A DNA stretch of 64,000 bases from Lachnospiraceae bacterium (GTDB taxonomy: Bacteria > Bacillota > Clostridia > Lachnospirales > Lachnospiraceae): assembly GCA_902363665.1 (NCBI GenBank), contig CABJAW010000014.1, positions 1-64,000 on the forward strand. Direction: 5' to 3'. Position 1 is the first letter of the stretch. Each line of letters starts with the position of its first letter. The notes below the pieces were generated by a model. The model worked only from the letters and a program-made list of their open reading frames with translations, ran no database searches and had not been told where the DNA came from. The position numbers and the translations under genes are program-made. Positions 34,349 through 42,380 of the stretch are shown here, one piece after another.

Positions 34349-34393
34349 AAAAAAATATGACCGGCTTCTTTTTAAAGAAACAGTCATATTTTT
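34349..34393. terminator. hairpin upstream of the PLD operon
   Basis: AAAATATGAC pairs with GTCATATTTT around a loop of about 20 nt, flanked by A- and T-runs. It could terminate transcription from either side. Confidence 0.55.
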
Positions 34394-34483
34394 ATTCTAA
34401 TATATGAAGGAGCTTTTCTTACTCCGTTGTATTAATCCCTATCCATGCAAAATCTTCTTTGTACAACAGACTGTTAGATATAG

Positions 34484-34543
34484 CAAAAACGGCCTTTCAA
34501 AAACAGTTAACTTCTAAATCAACTGTTTTTTGAAAGGTCGTTT
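34484..34543 (-). terminator. terminator of the cardiolipin synthase-like gene
   Basis: A stem of about 21 bp (34488-34508 with 34521-34541, one G-U and a bulge) ends in TTTTTGC on the minus strand. Confidence 0.85.
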
Positions 34544-34553
34544 CATCAGATTC

Positions 34554-35810
34554 TTATAGCAATCCAGCAAATAATCTCATAAATAATTGTCCCAGTCGCA
34601 AATATGCACTTCGTCCGGTTTGATATTGGTCTGTCACATCACGACATTCTCCCATCGTTCTTATCAGATCATTTTTTATTTCCACAACTGCCTGACAATT
34701 TGCCATAAAACAGCCGTTTTCAAAATGGTGATATAAACTTCGATAATCCAGATTAATTGTTCCACAAGTTGCCATACAGTCATCTGCCACACTCATTTTT
34801 GCATGACAGAAACCAGGAGTCCACTCATAAACACGAACACCATGTTTAACTAATCCATGATAAAAAGAACGAGTTATATTATAAATGAATTTTTTATCAG
34901 GGATACCAGGTGTGATAATTCTTACGTCTACCCCTCGCTTAGCAGCCAGACATAACGCATGTGTCATTTCGTCTGTTATAATTAGATATGGTGTCATAAA
35001 CCAACAGTAATTTTCGGCCTTATTTATCATACTGATATAAACTTCTTCTCCGACCTGCTCATTATCCATAGGACTGTCTGCATAAGGCTGAACAAAACCT
35101 GTTTGCTGTGCTTTATAATCGTAATGAATAATGTATTTACTAAAATCAGTATCATTCGTTGCTTTTTCACTAACAGCATTCCACATTTCTAAAAATGTCA
35201 CTGTAAGCGACTGAACAGCATCTCCTTCTAAACGAATACCGGTATCTTTCCACTGCCCATACGGATGCGTATAATTAAAGTATTCATTTGCAAGATTATA
35301 TCTACCTGTAAATCCAACTTTTCCATCAATTACTGTTATTTTTCTGTGATCACGATTGTTCAAAAATAGATTTAAGCCTGGCACAAATGGATTGAATACA
35401 CGACAATGAATTCCTATACTCTCCATCTTTTTTACAAAATCTGTGTTAATAAAACCTATAGACCCCATATCATCATAGAATACCCTGACTTCCACACCGG
35501 CTTTTACTCTCTCTTCCAGAACATCTTGAATCTTATGCCAAGCTTCAGCATCTTCTATCGCATGATATTCCATGAAGATAAACTTTTGTGCTTTCGCAAG
35601 TTCTTCAAGCTGTGCCTCTAATCCCTTCACTGCTTCATCAAAATACTTGATATTTAATATGGTAATTATCATGTGCTGTGAGGCATTGGATAAATTTGAA
35701 TGATTCTTTAATGCTTCAACCTGCACTGGTTTTAAGAAACCATTTTCCTTGAAATATTCATGCACCCATTTTTGTACCTGCACATCTAAGTAAGAAAGAT
35801 CTGCACCCAT
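34554..35810 (-). CDS. cls: cardiolipin synthase-like protein lacking the membrane N-terminus
   Basis: 418 aa. Two HKD motifs are intact (RDHRKITVIDGKVGFTGRYN at about 180 and FCHAKMSVADDCMATCGTIN at about 340), with the expected FMEYHAIEDAEAW and YDDMGSIGF strands before them. The usual two N-terminal helices are missing. The first 75 residues do not resemble the family, so the 5' end has been replaced, and the start lies 8 nt after the parB remnant without a good ribosome site. It may be inactive or poorly expressed. Confidence 0.75.
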   Translation of the reverse strand: MGADLSYLDVQVQKWVHEYFKENGFLKPVQVEALKNHSNLSNASQHMIITILNIKYFDEAVKGLEAQLEELAKAQKFIFMEYHAIEDAEAWHKIQDVLEERVKAGVEVRVFYDDMGSIGFINTDFVKKMESIGIHCRVFNPFVPGLNLFLNNRDHRKITVIDGKVGFTGRYNLANEYFNYTHPYGQWKDTGIRLEGDAVQSLTVTFLEMWNAVSEKATNDTDFSKYIIHYDYKAQQTGFVQPYADSPMDNEQVGEEVYISMINKAENYCWFMTPYLIITDEMTHALCLAAKRGVDVRIITPGIPDKKFIYNITRSFYHGLVKHGVRVYEWTPGFCHAKMSVADDCMATCGTINLDYRSLYHHFENGCFMANCQAVVEIKNDLIRTMGECRDVTDQYQTGRSAYLRLGQLFMRLFAGLL

Positions 35811-35818
35811 TGTCAGAG

Positions 35819-36630
35819 TTATTTTCTTTCTGATGTATAAGTTGATGGGAAGAAACGGTATAACTGCTCATTTTTAAATATCACCCTATCAGTTTCTTTC
35901 TGCTTAACCTCTCCAAGAATCCCTTCTATTTCTGCTTCTGTCAGCTTTCCGGATTCACTCAGTTTTTTCATCCGGATGGCTTGCGAAAGTGATGGTGTGC
36001 ATTGGGTAGAATCAATTGCATTCATTATTTCCTGCTGTTCTTTCTTTTTTAAGTAGGACAACTGTACTGCTGGGATAAATCCCATTGTTCCATCATCCAC
36101 TTTATCCAACAATGCTGGTATCAATTCTGTTATTTTGATATAACGCTGCACCTGCTTCGCACTGTCACCACAAAGTTCTCCGATTACGTCAATACTCCTC
36201 TTTCCTGTATTGTGGTCAACTTGACTACAATTCTTTCTGCCTGCCTTTTTTTGATGGCATCATATTTCATCTTATAGGCATAGGCCTTTTCACTTGGTGT
36301 AATCTGCTCTCTCTGCAAATTGGAATCGCCCATGATCACTACTGCTTCATCATCCTGCAACATACGAATGATTACCGGGATTTTCTTATATCCCAGCTTC
36401 TCAGCCGCATATTTTCTTCTGTGGCCAGAAATAATTTCGTAGTAGCCTTCAATCTTTGGACAAACAATCAATGGATTCAGTACACCATACTTTTTTATGC
36501 TGTCCTGCAGCTCAATCATCTGACTGTCTCCGATCACTTTAAATGGATGATTTGGAAATGCTCTTAACCGTTCCATTTCAATCTCAACAACTTTTTCATC
36601 TGGATCTCTTACATCCGTTTTTTTATCCAT
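35819..36630 (-). pseudogene. parB: ParB/RepB-type partition protein, frameshifted in a poly-A tract
   Basis: The N-terminal half (MERLRAFPNHPFKVIGDSQM, ISGHRRKYAAEKLGYKKIPV, SNLQREQITPSEKAYAYKMK) and the C-terminal half (QRYIKITELIPALLDKVDDG, ending PSTYTSERK) are in different frames. Joining them through an extra A in the run at 36246-36252 (7 A, 8 needed) restores the missing HTH sequence GELCGDSAKQVQRYI. It is of plasmid/conjugative-element type, not the chromosomal Spo0J. A sequencing slip in the homopolymer is possible. Confidence 0.85.
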
Positions 36631-36659
36631 AAGCTATCCTCCTCTAAAATATCTGTAAC

Positions 36660-36706
36660 GAAAAAAATCCGCCCAGAATAGATTCTTAATCTAATCTGAG
36701 CGGATA
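36660..36706 (-). terminator. hairpin with T-run in front of parB (attenuator-like)
   Basis: ATCCGCTCAGATTAGA pairs with its near-complement (one mismatch and bulge). On the minus strand it is followed by TTTTTTTC about 35 nt before the parB start. The position would attenuate or terminate transcription entering parB. Confidence 0.65.
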
Positions 36707-36806
36707 GATCCGTCAGGCCTGTTTTGTTCAGGCAAGAAAACCATATTTACATTCATTGACACCCCAATCCTTATCCTACGCTGTAGTTATCTCCGTTCGG
36801 TGCCAG

Positions 36807-36895
36807 GATTGAATTATTGCATTGGTGCCCGTTAAGAAATTTCGGTGCTCAATATCTGCGTTTAAGTGTTCTCTCGGTGCTCACGAGCACCGGAA
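36807..36895. repeat. four spaced CGGTGC-type repeats, last one palindromic
   Basis: TCGGTGCC, TTGGTGCC, TCGGTGCT and TCGGTGCT occur within about 90 bp. The last extends to CGGTGCTC-AC-GAGCACCG. They lie upstream of parB, where a cognate centromere is often found. Confidence 0.45.
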
Positions 36896-36903
36896 AAAAG
36901 AAA

Positions 36904-36934
36904 AAGCAGCAATGAGCTTTTACGATCATTGCTG
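36904..36934 (-). terminator. terminator downstream of the tRNA remnant
   Basis: GCAGCAATGA (36906-36915) pairs with TCATTGCTGC (36926-36935 region). The minus strand then reads TTTTTCTTTTTT. Confidence 0.8.
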
Positions 36935-36943
36935 CAAAAAATG

Positions 36944-36990
36944 CACGTTCCCAGGGGGAATCGAACCCTCAACTAGTGCTTAGGAGTATG
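36944..36990 (-). pseudogene. 3' fragment of a tRNA-Arg(CCU)-like gene
   Basis: The minus strand reads CTCCTAAGCACTAG (anticodon CCT in its loop) followed by GGGTTCGATTCCCCC (T arm). The 5' half of a tRNA is absent. Tyrosine integrases of conjugative elements commonly insert at tRNA 3' ends, leaving such fragments as attachment-site copies. Confidence 0.6.
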
Positions 36991-37115
36991 GCTTACCATG
37001 TGATACACGGTTCGGATGTAACTTCCAATATCATCCCTTACGCAGAATGACTTGTAGTAAACGAACTTTATGGTGCAAAACACCTATTCTGACGCAGTTT
37101 TATGTGTCCGTTGGG

Positions 37116-37156
37116 TGGTCCTATTAGCAAATTCTTAGCAAGAGGACACCCAGCCA
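37116..37156. repeat. inverted repeat upstream of the excisionase gene
   Basis: TGGGTG-G-TCCT and AGGACACCCA pair (10 bp, one bulged G) around about 20 nt. This 37020-37224 region is typical of the non-coding DNA that precedes xis in conjugative elements. No gene seen. Confidence 0.45.
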
Positions 37157-37224
37157 AAGCCGATTGCTACTGCCATTCTTCACTCCCTTAGTCAAAATGA
37201 CAAGGCAAATACATGGAGGTTACT

Positions 37225-37422
37225 ATGGACAAGAAAGAGAAAAAGTCACTGCCGGAACCGCGCACATATACCGTGGAACAGATTGCGGCCATGCTCAACA
37301 TTGGCCGCACAACCGCATATCAGCTCGTCAAGCAGGAGGAGTTCAGGATCGTCCGCATAGGAAATGCAATCCGCGTTTCCAAGAAATCTTTTGACGAGTG
37401 GCTGGAAAGTTTGGAATTGTGA
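37225..37422 (+). CDS. xis: excisionase-type helix-turn-helix protein
   Basis: 65 aa from the ATG at 37225 (GGAGG upstream). A MerR/Xis-like winged helix is seen: TVEQIAAMLNIGRTTAYQLV and RIGNAIRVSKKSFDEWLESL. It would bend DNA at an attachment site to direct excision by a tyrosine integrase. The integrase gene that normally follows is missing: only a ribosome site and ATG AAA remain at 41.07-41.09 kb. Confidence 0.8.
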   Translation: MDKKEKKSLPEPRTYTVEQIAAMLNIGRTTAYQLVKQEEFRIVRIGNAIRVSKKSFDEWLESLEL

Positions 37423-37431
37423 ATATCGCAA

Positions 37432-37466
37432 GAAACGCCGTAGGCTCAAAAAACCTATGGCGTTTT
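37432..37466 (+). terminator. terminator after xis
   Basis: AAACGCCGTAGG pairs with CCTATGGCGTTT (one mismatch), then TT. Its right arm CTATGGCGTTTTT recurs in the terminator at the other end of the ATPase/protease cassette. Confidence 0.85.
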
Positions 37467-37514
37467 TGCTCAATACAAACTGACTTAAATCATATTCTAT
37501 TTATTACTGGATGA

Positions 37515-37543
37515 TTGACTATCGCACCCGAAAAGAGTATGAT
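37515..37543 (+). promoter_or_regulatory. promoter of the ATPase/protease operon
   Basis: TTGACT (37515-37520), 17-bp spacer, TATGAT (37538-37543), about 40 bp ahead of the first start codon. Confidence 0.8.
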
Positions 37544-37582
37544 GTATTATGAATTATTGTATTTATGGGAGGTGATTTGTGT

Positions 37583-38542
37583 ATGGCAACAGCTGATCAA
37601 ATAAAAAACCTTGTAAAGGCATATGTTGACCGTAATGACGAAAAATTTAAAACTGTTGTATTGCAAATAGCTGCTCATGAAGCCAAACTTGGACATGATA
37701 ACTTTGCGCGAGAGTTAAAATTGCAAATTGATAAACTTGGAAATAAGCGGGCGAGTATTGTACAACTTACATCTCAAAATCCTATGCTTTTGCTGTCCAC
37801 TCCAAACTATGACTTAACCGAACTTATTGTTTCTGATGATATTAGTGAAAAAATACAACGTATTCTTAATGAGTATCGTAATAGAAACAAACTATATTCA
37901 TACGGTTTAGTCAATAGGCGAAAAATTCTAATTGAAGGTCAGCCTGGAACTGGTAAAACTTTAACAGCGTCTATTATTGCTTCTGAATTATCTCTTCCAT
38001 TGTATACAGTACAAATGGATAAACTTGTTACAAAGTTCATGGGAGAAACTAGCGCAAAGTTACGCCAAATTTTTGATAGTATTCAATCAATTACCGGTGT
38101 TTATTTCTTCGATGAATTCGATGCCATTGGTGCAGACAGAAGCCTTGACAATGAAGTAGGAGAAATGCGAAGAATTCTTAACTCGTTTCTTCAATTTATA
38201 GAACAAGACTCTTCTGAAAGTATAATAATTGCTGCTACTAACAACCAAAGATTGCTTGATCAAGCATTATTTAGACGGTTTGATGATGTTCTTCATTATT
38301 CATTACCGACCACAGATGAAATACAGCGTTTGTTCAAATACAAACTAGTCAGTTACGATAAACATTTCAGAATAACTAAGGAGCTTATTCAAGCTGCTAA
38401 CGGACTCAATCATGCAGAAATTGTAAAAGTATGTGATGATGCAATAAAGTCCTCAATTTTAGGAAACCAACCCCTGACTTCAAAGGGGCTCTCTGCTCTT
38501 TTGCACGAAAGAAAAAATATCTATTCATATAAGGAAGCATAA
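37583..38542 (+). CDS. AAA+ ATPase, IetA-like
   Basis: 319 aa from the ATG at 37583 (GGGAGGTG upstream). An N-terminal helical region (about 1-75) precedes an FtsH/Cdc48-like AAA+ module. That module has Walker A GQPGTGKT (119-126), Walker B VYFFDEFD (173-180), sensor 1 AATNN (217-221), arginine finger ALFRRFDD (about 229) and a C-terminal lid. It is paired with a subtilisin-like protease 5 nt downstream. ATPase/S8-protease pairs of this kind are known as IetAS, reported to block incoming mobile DNA and phage. The ATPase probably unfolds or gates substrates for the protease. Confidence 0.85.
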   Translation: MATADQIKNLVKAYVDRNDEKFKTVVLQIAAHEAKLGHDNFARELKLQIDKLGNKRASIVQLTSQNPMLLLSTPNYDLTELIVSDDISEKIQRILNEYRNRNKLYSYGLVNRRKILIEGQPGTGKTLTASIIASELSLPLYTVQMDKLVTKFMGETSAKLRQIFDSIQSITGVYFFDEFDAIGADRSLDNEVGEMRRILNSFLQFIEQDSSESIIIAATNNQRLLDQALFRRFDDVLHYSLPTTDEIQRLFKYKLVSYDKHFRITKELIQAANGLNHAEIVKVCDDAIKSSILGNQPLTSKGLSALLHERKNIYSYKEA

Positions 38543-38547
38543 GACAA

Positions 38548-41016
38548 ATGGCTAAGAATATTTTTTTATCTCAGACAGCCGAGTTGCTGTCTTATTCCTC
38601 TGTATCACGCCCTATAGGTAGTAATTATCCTCATAGAACTACCACATCACATGCTAATTTCATTCAGCGCAAGTTAAGAGAATGCTACGCTGAATCACTT
38701 ACGCAACGACAGGTAGCTGCTATTCGATATAAAGAAGGAGTTTATCTTGAATTTTCAGGTGCTTCACAATATGACTTGGCTGTAAAAAGTTTGGAAAATC
38801 GAACTCAGGGTATTCGGCTTTTAAATGTCCATGAAGATACCGAAACAGATACTGTTAAGGCAACTGTTTATATTCCTGCTGGAAAAGAGAATTATTTTAT
38901 TCAAAAAGTCGAGGATTATGCTTCTAAACAAACAAAATCAGGAAAACCTAAAAACAACGATCTAATTAGTAGCATTGAAAATGTTAAATTAGCAATGTTA
39001 GAGTCATTTTGGGTAGGTAAACCGGATACCACTCCTACAGATGACCCTATTTGGTGTGAATTGTGGCTAAGATATGATTATCAAACTACTAACCCTGAAT
39101 CTTGGAAAATCACGGAAGAAAATATCACTTTAATCTGTCAAGAAAACAATATTCCGATCGATGAAAAACATATTGTTTTTCCAGAAAGAATTGTAAAATT
39201 AATTCGTGCCAATGCTCATACTTTAAAAAATTTAATCTGTATGTGCCCATTTATTACCGAAATTCGTCGTGCTCCGGAGGCAACTACTTTTTTTGACGAG
39301 CTGTCCAATTCTGAACAGACTGAATGGGTTGATGAATTACTTTCTCGGACTACATATGAAAATGGTGATGTTTCGGTTTGTTTATTAGATACAGGCATAA
39401 CATCTGGTCATTCTTTATTAGCACCGGCTACAAACATCAATCATATTCAATCAGTAAATACCACCTGGGGAAACGGTGATCATCAAGGTCATGGCACTGA
39501 AATGGCCGGCATTGCTTTATTCTATGATTTAAAGAAGGCATTGGAATCAAGAAACCCAATTTCAGTATCTCATGAAATTGAATCAGTGAAAATACTACCT
39601 CCTACTGGTGGAAACTTACCAGAATTGTATGGTGCAATAACAGAACAGGCTGTTTCTTTGGCAGAAATCTCCAATCCAAAGTCTAAACGTATTATTTGCA
39701 TGGCCGTAACTGCTCCAGATCATAATACTTTTGATGGTAGCCCTACATCTTGGTCTGCGGCCTTAGATAGTATTACATCTGGTGCTGATGAAGAAAATGA
39801 AAAACGTTTGTTTTTAATCAGTGCAGGTAATGTTTATCCTGACGAATTTGTAAGGAGTCCCTACCCTGACGCAAATACATTACATTGTGTTGAAAGTCCA
39901 GGACAATCTTGGAATGCTATAACTATTGGCGCTTATACTAATGATGTTACAATCAGTAATCCTGATTTTTCTGGATATACTCCGCTTACCTCATTAGGTG
40001 CATTATCTCCTTATAGCTCAACCTCTGAAACATGGAGTAGTAAATGGCCTATAAAACCTGATGTATTATTCGAAGGAGGAAATATTTGTTCGAACGGTAC
40101 AGATTATACCGAATGTCCTGATTTGTCATTACTAACAACAAATTATCGACCACTTATAAAGCAATTTTCTACCATTTGGGGAACAAGTTCTGCTACAGCA
40201 CAAGCTGCATGGTTCTGTGCACAAATTTTAAATGAATATCCTAATATATGGCCCGAAACAGTTCGTGCTCTTATGATTCATTCAGCTAGTTGGACTCCTG
40301 AAATGAAAAACCAATTCTGTACCGAAGATACAAAAACCAAAGGAAGGCGTAGACTTTTAAGAACTTGTGGTTATGGTATTCCGAATCTTCAAAAGGCAAT
40401 ACAGTGCATAAATAACAGTGTAAATATGGTTATTCAAGGTGAATTGCAACCTTATGATAAAAAAAGCATGAAAGAAATGCACTTACACACATTGCCTTGG
40501 CCAAAAGAAGTTCTCCAATCTTTAGGAGAAATACCTGTAACATTGAAAGTAACTTTATCGTACTTTATCGAACCAGGTCCAGGAGAAGTTGGGTGGAAAG
40601 ATAAATATCGTTATCCGTCATGTGGTCTTAGATTTGATGTAATCAATTCTGACGAGACTTTAGATGATTTTAAAAAACGTATAAATGTAAAAATGCGTGG
40701 TGATGATAAAAAGGATAAAGGCGACGGAAGTAGCGGAAGTGATAGATGGTATTTAGGCTCAGATAATCGAGATGTTGGTTCAGTTCACTCTGATTTTTGT
40801 GAACTAAATGCTGTTGATTTATGTGACTGTAATCATATTGCTGTATTTCCTGTTATTGGCTGGTGGAGAGAACGAGATTATCTTAAACGATATGATAAAA
40901 AAGTAAGATATTCCCTAATAGTCTCTTTATCAACACCTAAAACAGACACTGATTTATATACTCCTATTATAACTCAGATTACACCAACAACCAAAATTTC
41001 TATACCAACTCCATAG
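38548..41016 (+). CDS. subtilisin-like S8 serine protease, IetS-like
   Basis: 822 aa with no signal peptide, so cytoplasmic. A 265-residue N-terminal domain precedes the protease. The catalytic triad is Asp281 (VCLLDTGITSG), His315 (GHGTEMAG) and Ser (TIWGTSSATAQAAW, about 545), with the oxyanion Asn in FLISAGN. A C-terminal beta-rich domain of about 180 residues with a Lys/Asp/Gly-rich insertion (about 715-730) completes it. It is encoded right after the AAA+ ATPase under one promoter and bounded by a terminator. A cytoplasmic regulated protease fits abortive defence or toxin-like action; the target is unknown. Confidence 0.88.
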   Translation: MAKNIFLSQTAELLSYSSVSRPIGSNYPHRTTTSHANFIQRKLRECYAESLTQRQVAAIRYKEGVYLEFSGASQYDLAVKSLENRTQGIRLLNVHEDTETDTVKATVYIPAGKENYFIQKVEDYASKQTKSGKPKNNDLISSIENVKLAMLESFWVGKPDTTPTDDPIWCELWLRYDYQTTNPESWKITEENITLICQENNIPIDEKHIVFPERIVKLIRANAHTLKNLICMCPFITEIRRAPEATTFFDELSNSEQTEWVDELLSRTTYENGDVSVCLLDTGITSGHSLLAPATNINHIQSVNTTWGNGDHQGHGTEMAGIALFYDLKKALESRNPISVSHEIESVKILPPTGGNLPELYGAITEQAVSLAEISNPKSKRIICMAVTAPDHNTFDGSPTSWSAALDSITSGADEENEKRLFLISAGNVYPDEFVRSPYPDANTLHCVESPGQSWNAITIGAYTNDVTISNPDFSGYTPLTSLGALSPYSSTSETWSSKWPIKPDVLFEGGNICSNGTDYTECPDLSLLTTNYRPLIKQFSTIWGTSSATAQAAWFCAQILNEYPNIWPETVRALMIHSASWTPEMKNQFCTEDTKTKGRRRLLRTCGYGIPNLQKAIQCINNSVNMVIQGELQPYDKKSMKEMHLHTLPWPKEVLQSLGEIPVTLKVTLSYFIEPGPGEVGWKDKYRYPSCGLRFDVINSDETLDDFKKRINVKMRGDDKKDKGDGSSGSDRWYLGSDNRDVGSVHSDFCELNAVDLCDCNHIAVFPVIGWWRERDYLKRYDKKVRYSLIVSLSTPKTDTDLYTPIITQITPTTKISIPTP

Positions 41017-41028
41017 AACTCATATTTT

Positions 41029-41058
41029 AAACGTCATAGAAAACTCTATGGCGTTTTT
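41029..41058 (+). terminator. terminator of the ATPase/protease operon
   Basis: AACGTCATAG pairs with CTATGGCGTT (G-U tolerant), then TTTTTT. It is followed at 41072-41091 by GAAGGAGG-x6-ATGAAAC, which looks like the start region of the lost integrase gene. Confidence 0.85.
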
Positions 41059-41091
41059 TTATACCCATTTTGAAGGAGGCTGGAGATGAAA

Positions 41092-41154
41092 CGTAAGCGC
41101 TTAATAAAATAATGGCTATCTTTTCACAATGTATTCCTCTATAGTTGAAGTAAA
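41092..41154 (-). mobile_element. outer end of an older IS66 element (interrupted by the newer one)
   Basis: GTAAGCGCTTAATAA at 41092 is an IS66 terminal repeat in the orientation of the transposase tail encoded at 44114-44656. The piece continues on the far side of the newer IS66 (from 44103). The old element is thus 41092-41154 plus 44103 to about 44656, and its other end was lost in a deletion into topB. Confidence 0.65.
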
Positions 41155-41337
41155 GTAAGCGCTAAATAATCCACCGACTGGCTGAAATAATCAGACTGTG
41201 CGATAATACCAGCATAGGGTGGAATTATCTATGCATCTTCGATGCGAAATACAAGTTTCGGACCATTTTACTTCAAATCATTTGGGCACTTGTTTCGACA
41301 GCCACTCTAAATCCTTTTGAATTAGGAGTGATTTACT

Positions 41338-41718
41338 TTGAAAAGACATCCCAGAAGGTCGGATGAGGAATGGCTTAACATTATCAAAGATTGCCGTACC
41401 AGTGGGCTTCCAGATAAAACCTGGTGCCTGGACCATGGTATACAGCCAAGTAAATTCTATTACCACATACGCCGCCTGAAAGCAAAGGCATGTGAAATAA
41501 CACAACGGGACAAGGATCCACACTTATCAGCCCAAAGGCAGGAAGTTGTGCAGCTTTCTTTTGGGGAACCTCAGGGCAGCTGTATTCCAGAAGTAACACC
41601 AGCACAAATGGAGGCTGTTGTCCGGATGAACTTCCATGGCATACAGCTTGAAATATCCAACCATGCAGAACGGGAAACCATTGCGAATGCCATCGCCGTT
41701 CTGCAGTGCCTGTGTTAG
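41338..41718 (+). CDS. tnpA: IS66 accessory protein TnpA
   Basis: 126 aa from a TTG with TTAGGAGTG upstream. The N-terminal helix-turn-helix region (RSDEEWLNIIKDCRTSGLPD, WCLDHGIQPSKFYYHIRRL) binds DNA. The C-terminus has FHGIQLEISNHAERETI. It is required with TnpB for IS66 transposition in characterised members. Confidence 0.88.
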   Translation: MKRHPRRSDEEWLNIIKDCRTSGLPDKTWCLDHGIQPSKFYYHIRRLKAKACEITQRDKDPHLSAQRQEVVQLSFGEPQGSCIPEVTPAQMEAVVRMNFHGIQLEISNHAERETIANAIAVLQCLC

Positions 41719-42071
41719 GCGATATTTCCGGGATGGGCAATGTATATGTGATCACAGGCCGTACCGATATGCGGAAAAGTTTTGATTCCTTAATACTGCT
41801 CATCCAGGATACTTACCAGCTGGATCCGTATTCCAAATCTGTGTTCCTGTTCTGCGGCCGTGACACCAGTAAGCTGAAAGCCCTGTACCACGACCGGGAC
41901 GGGTGGGTCCTGATGCACAAAAGGCTGGATGGGGAAGGACGCTTCCAGTGGCCGCGTTCCCCATCAGAGGCAAGGCTGATTACGCGCCAGCAGCTCCGGT
42001 GGCTTCTGGAGGGGCTGTCCCTGGACCAGCCAAAAGCAATCAAGGCAACCGGAAAGAAAAAAGATATCTGA
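41706..42071 (+). CDS. tnpB: IS66 accessory protein TnpB
   Basis: 121 aa if the GTG at 41706 is used; an ATG at 41733 (MGNVYVITGRTDMRKSFDSL) is an alternative. It carries the family blocks FLFCGRDTSKLKALYHDRDG and RLDGEGRFQWPR. It overlaps tnpA by 13 nt or follows it closely, implying coupling. The 42072-42380 stretch to tnpC holds no further gene. Confidence 0.88.
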   Translation: MPVLGDISGMGNVYVITGRTDMRKSFDSLILLIQDTYQLDPYSKSVFLFCGRDTSKLKALYHDRDGWVLMHKRLDGEGRFQWPRSPSEARLITRQQLRWLLEGLSLDQPKAIKATGKKKDI

Positions 42072-42380
42072 TGTTTGTGCAAAACAGAGAATCTGAAAAA
42101 AATTTTCTTCTTCCATGCAGAACAGAAAAAATAGTTATCCACTGACGGCTGCGGCAGCGGTATCTGTGTGTTAAAGATCCCAGAAAGTCATGCCCTTCCG
42201 GGAGCAAAAAGTGGATATCTCCTGGAAAATCCCAGTTTCCGGCAGGATGGTCTGCCATTTTGGCACGGGCTGTCCACATTTATTGTCCCCGTCAAAATGA
42301 CGGGGCCCAAAAACAGCCTGTTTGCAGATCTGCGTTTCTTTCCTTATAATAAAAACAGGAAAAGAAACGGAGAATGGATT

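Noticed and set aside
41092..41112. Possible mini-gene MKRKRLIK after a good ribosome site
   Set aside because: The ribosome site and ATG AAA look like an integrase start, but the following bases are the end of an IS66 element, so the short frame is accidental.
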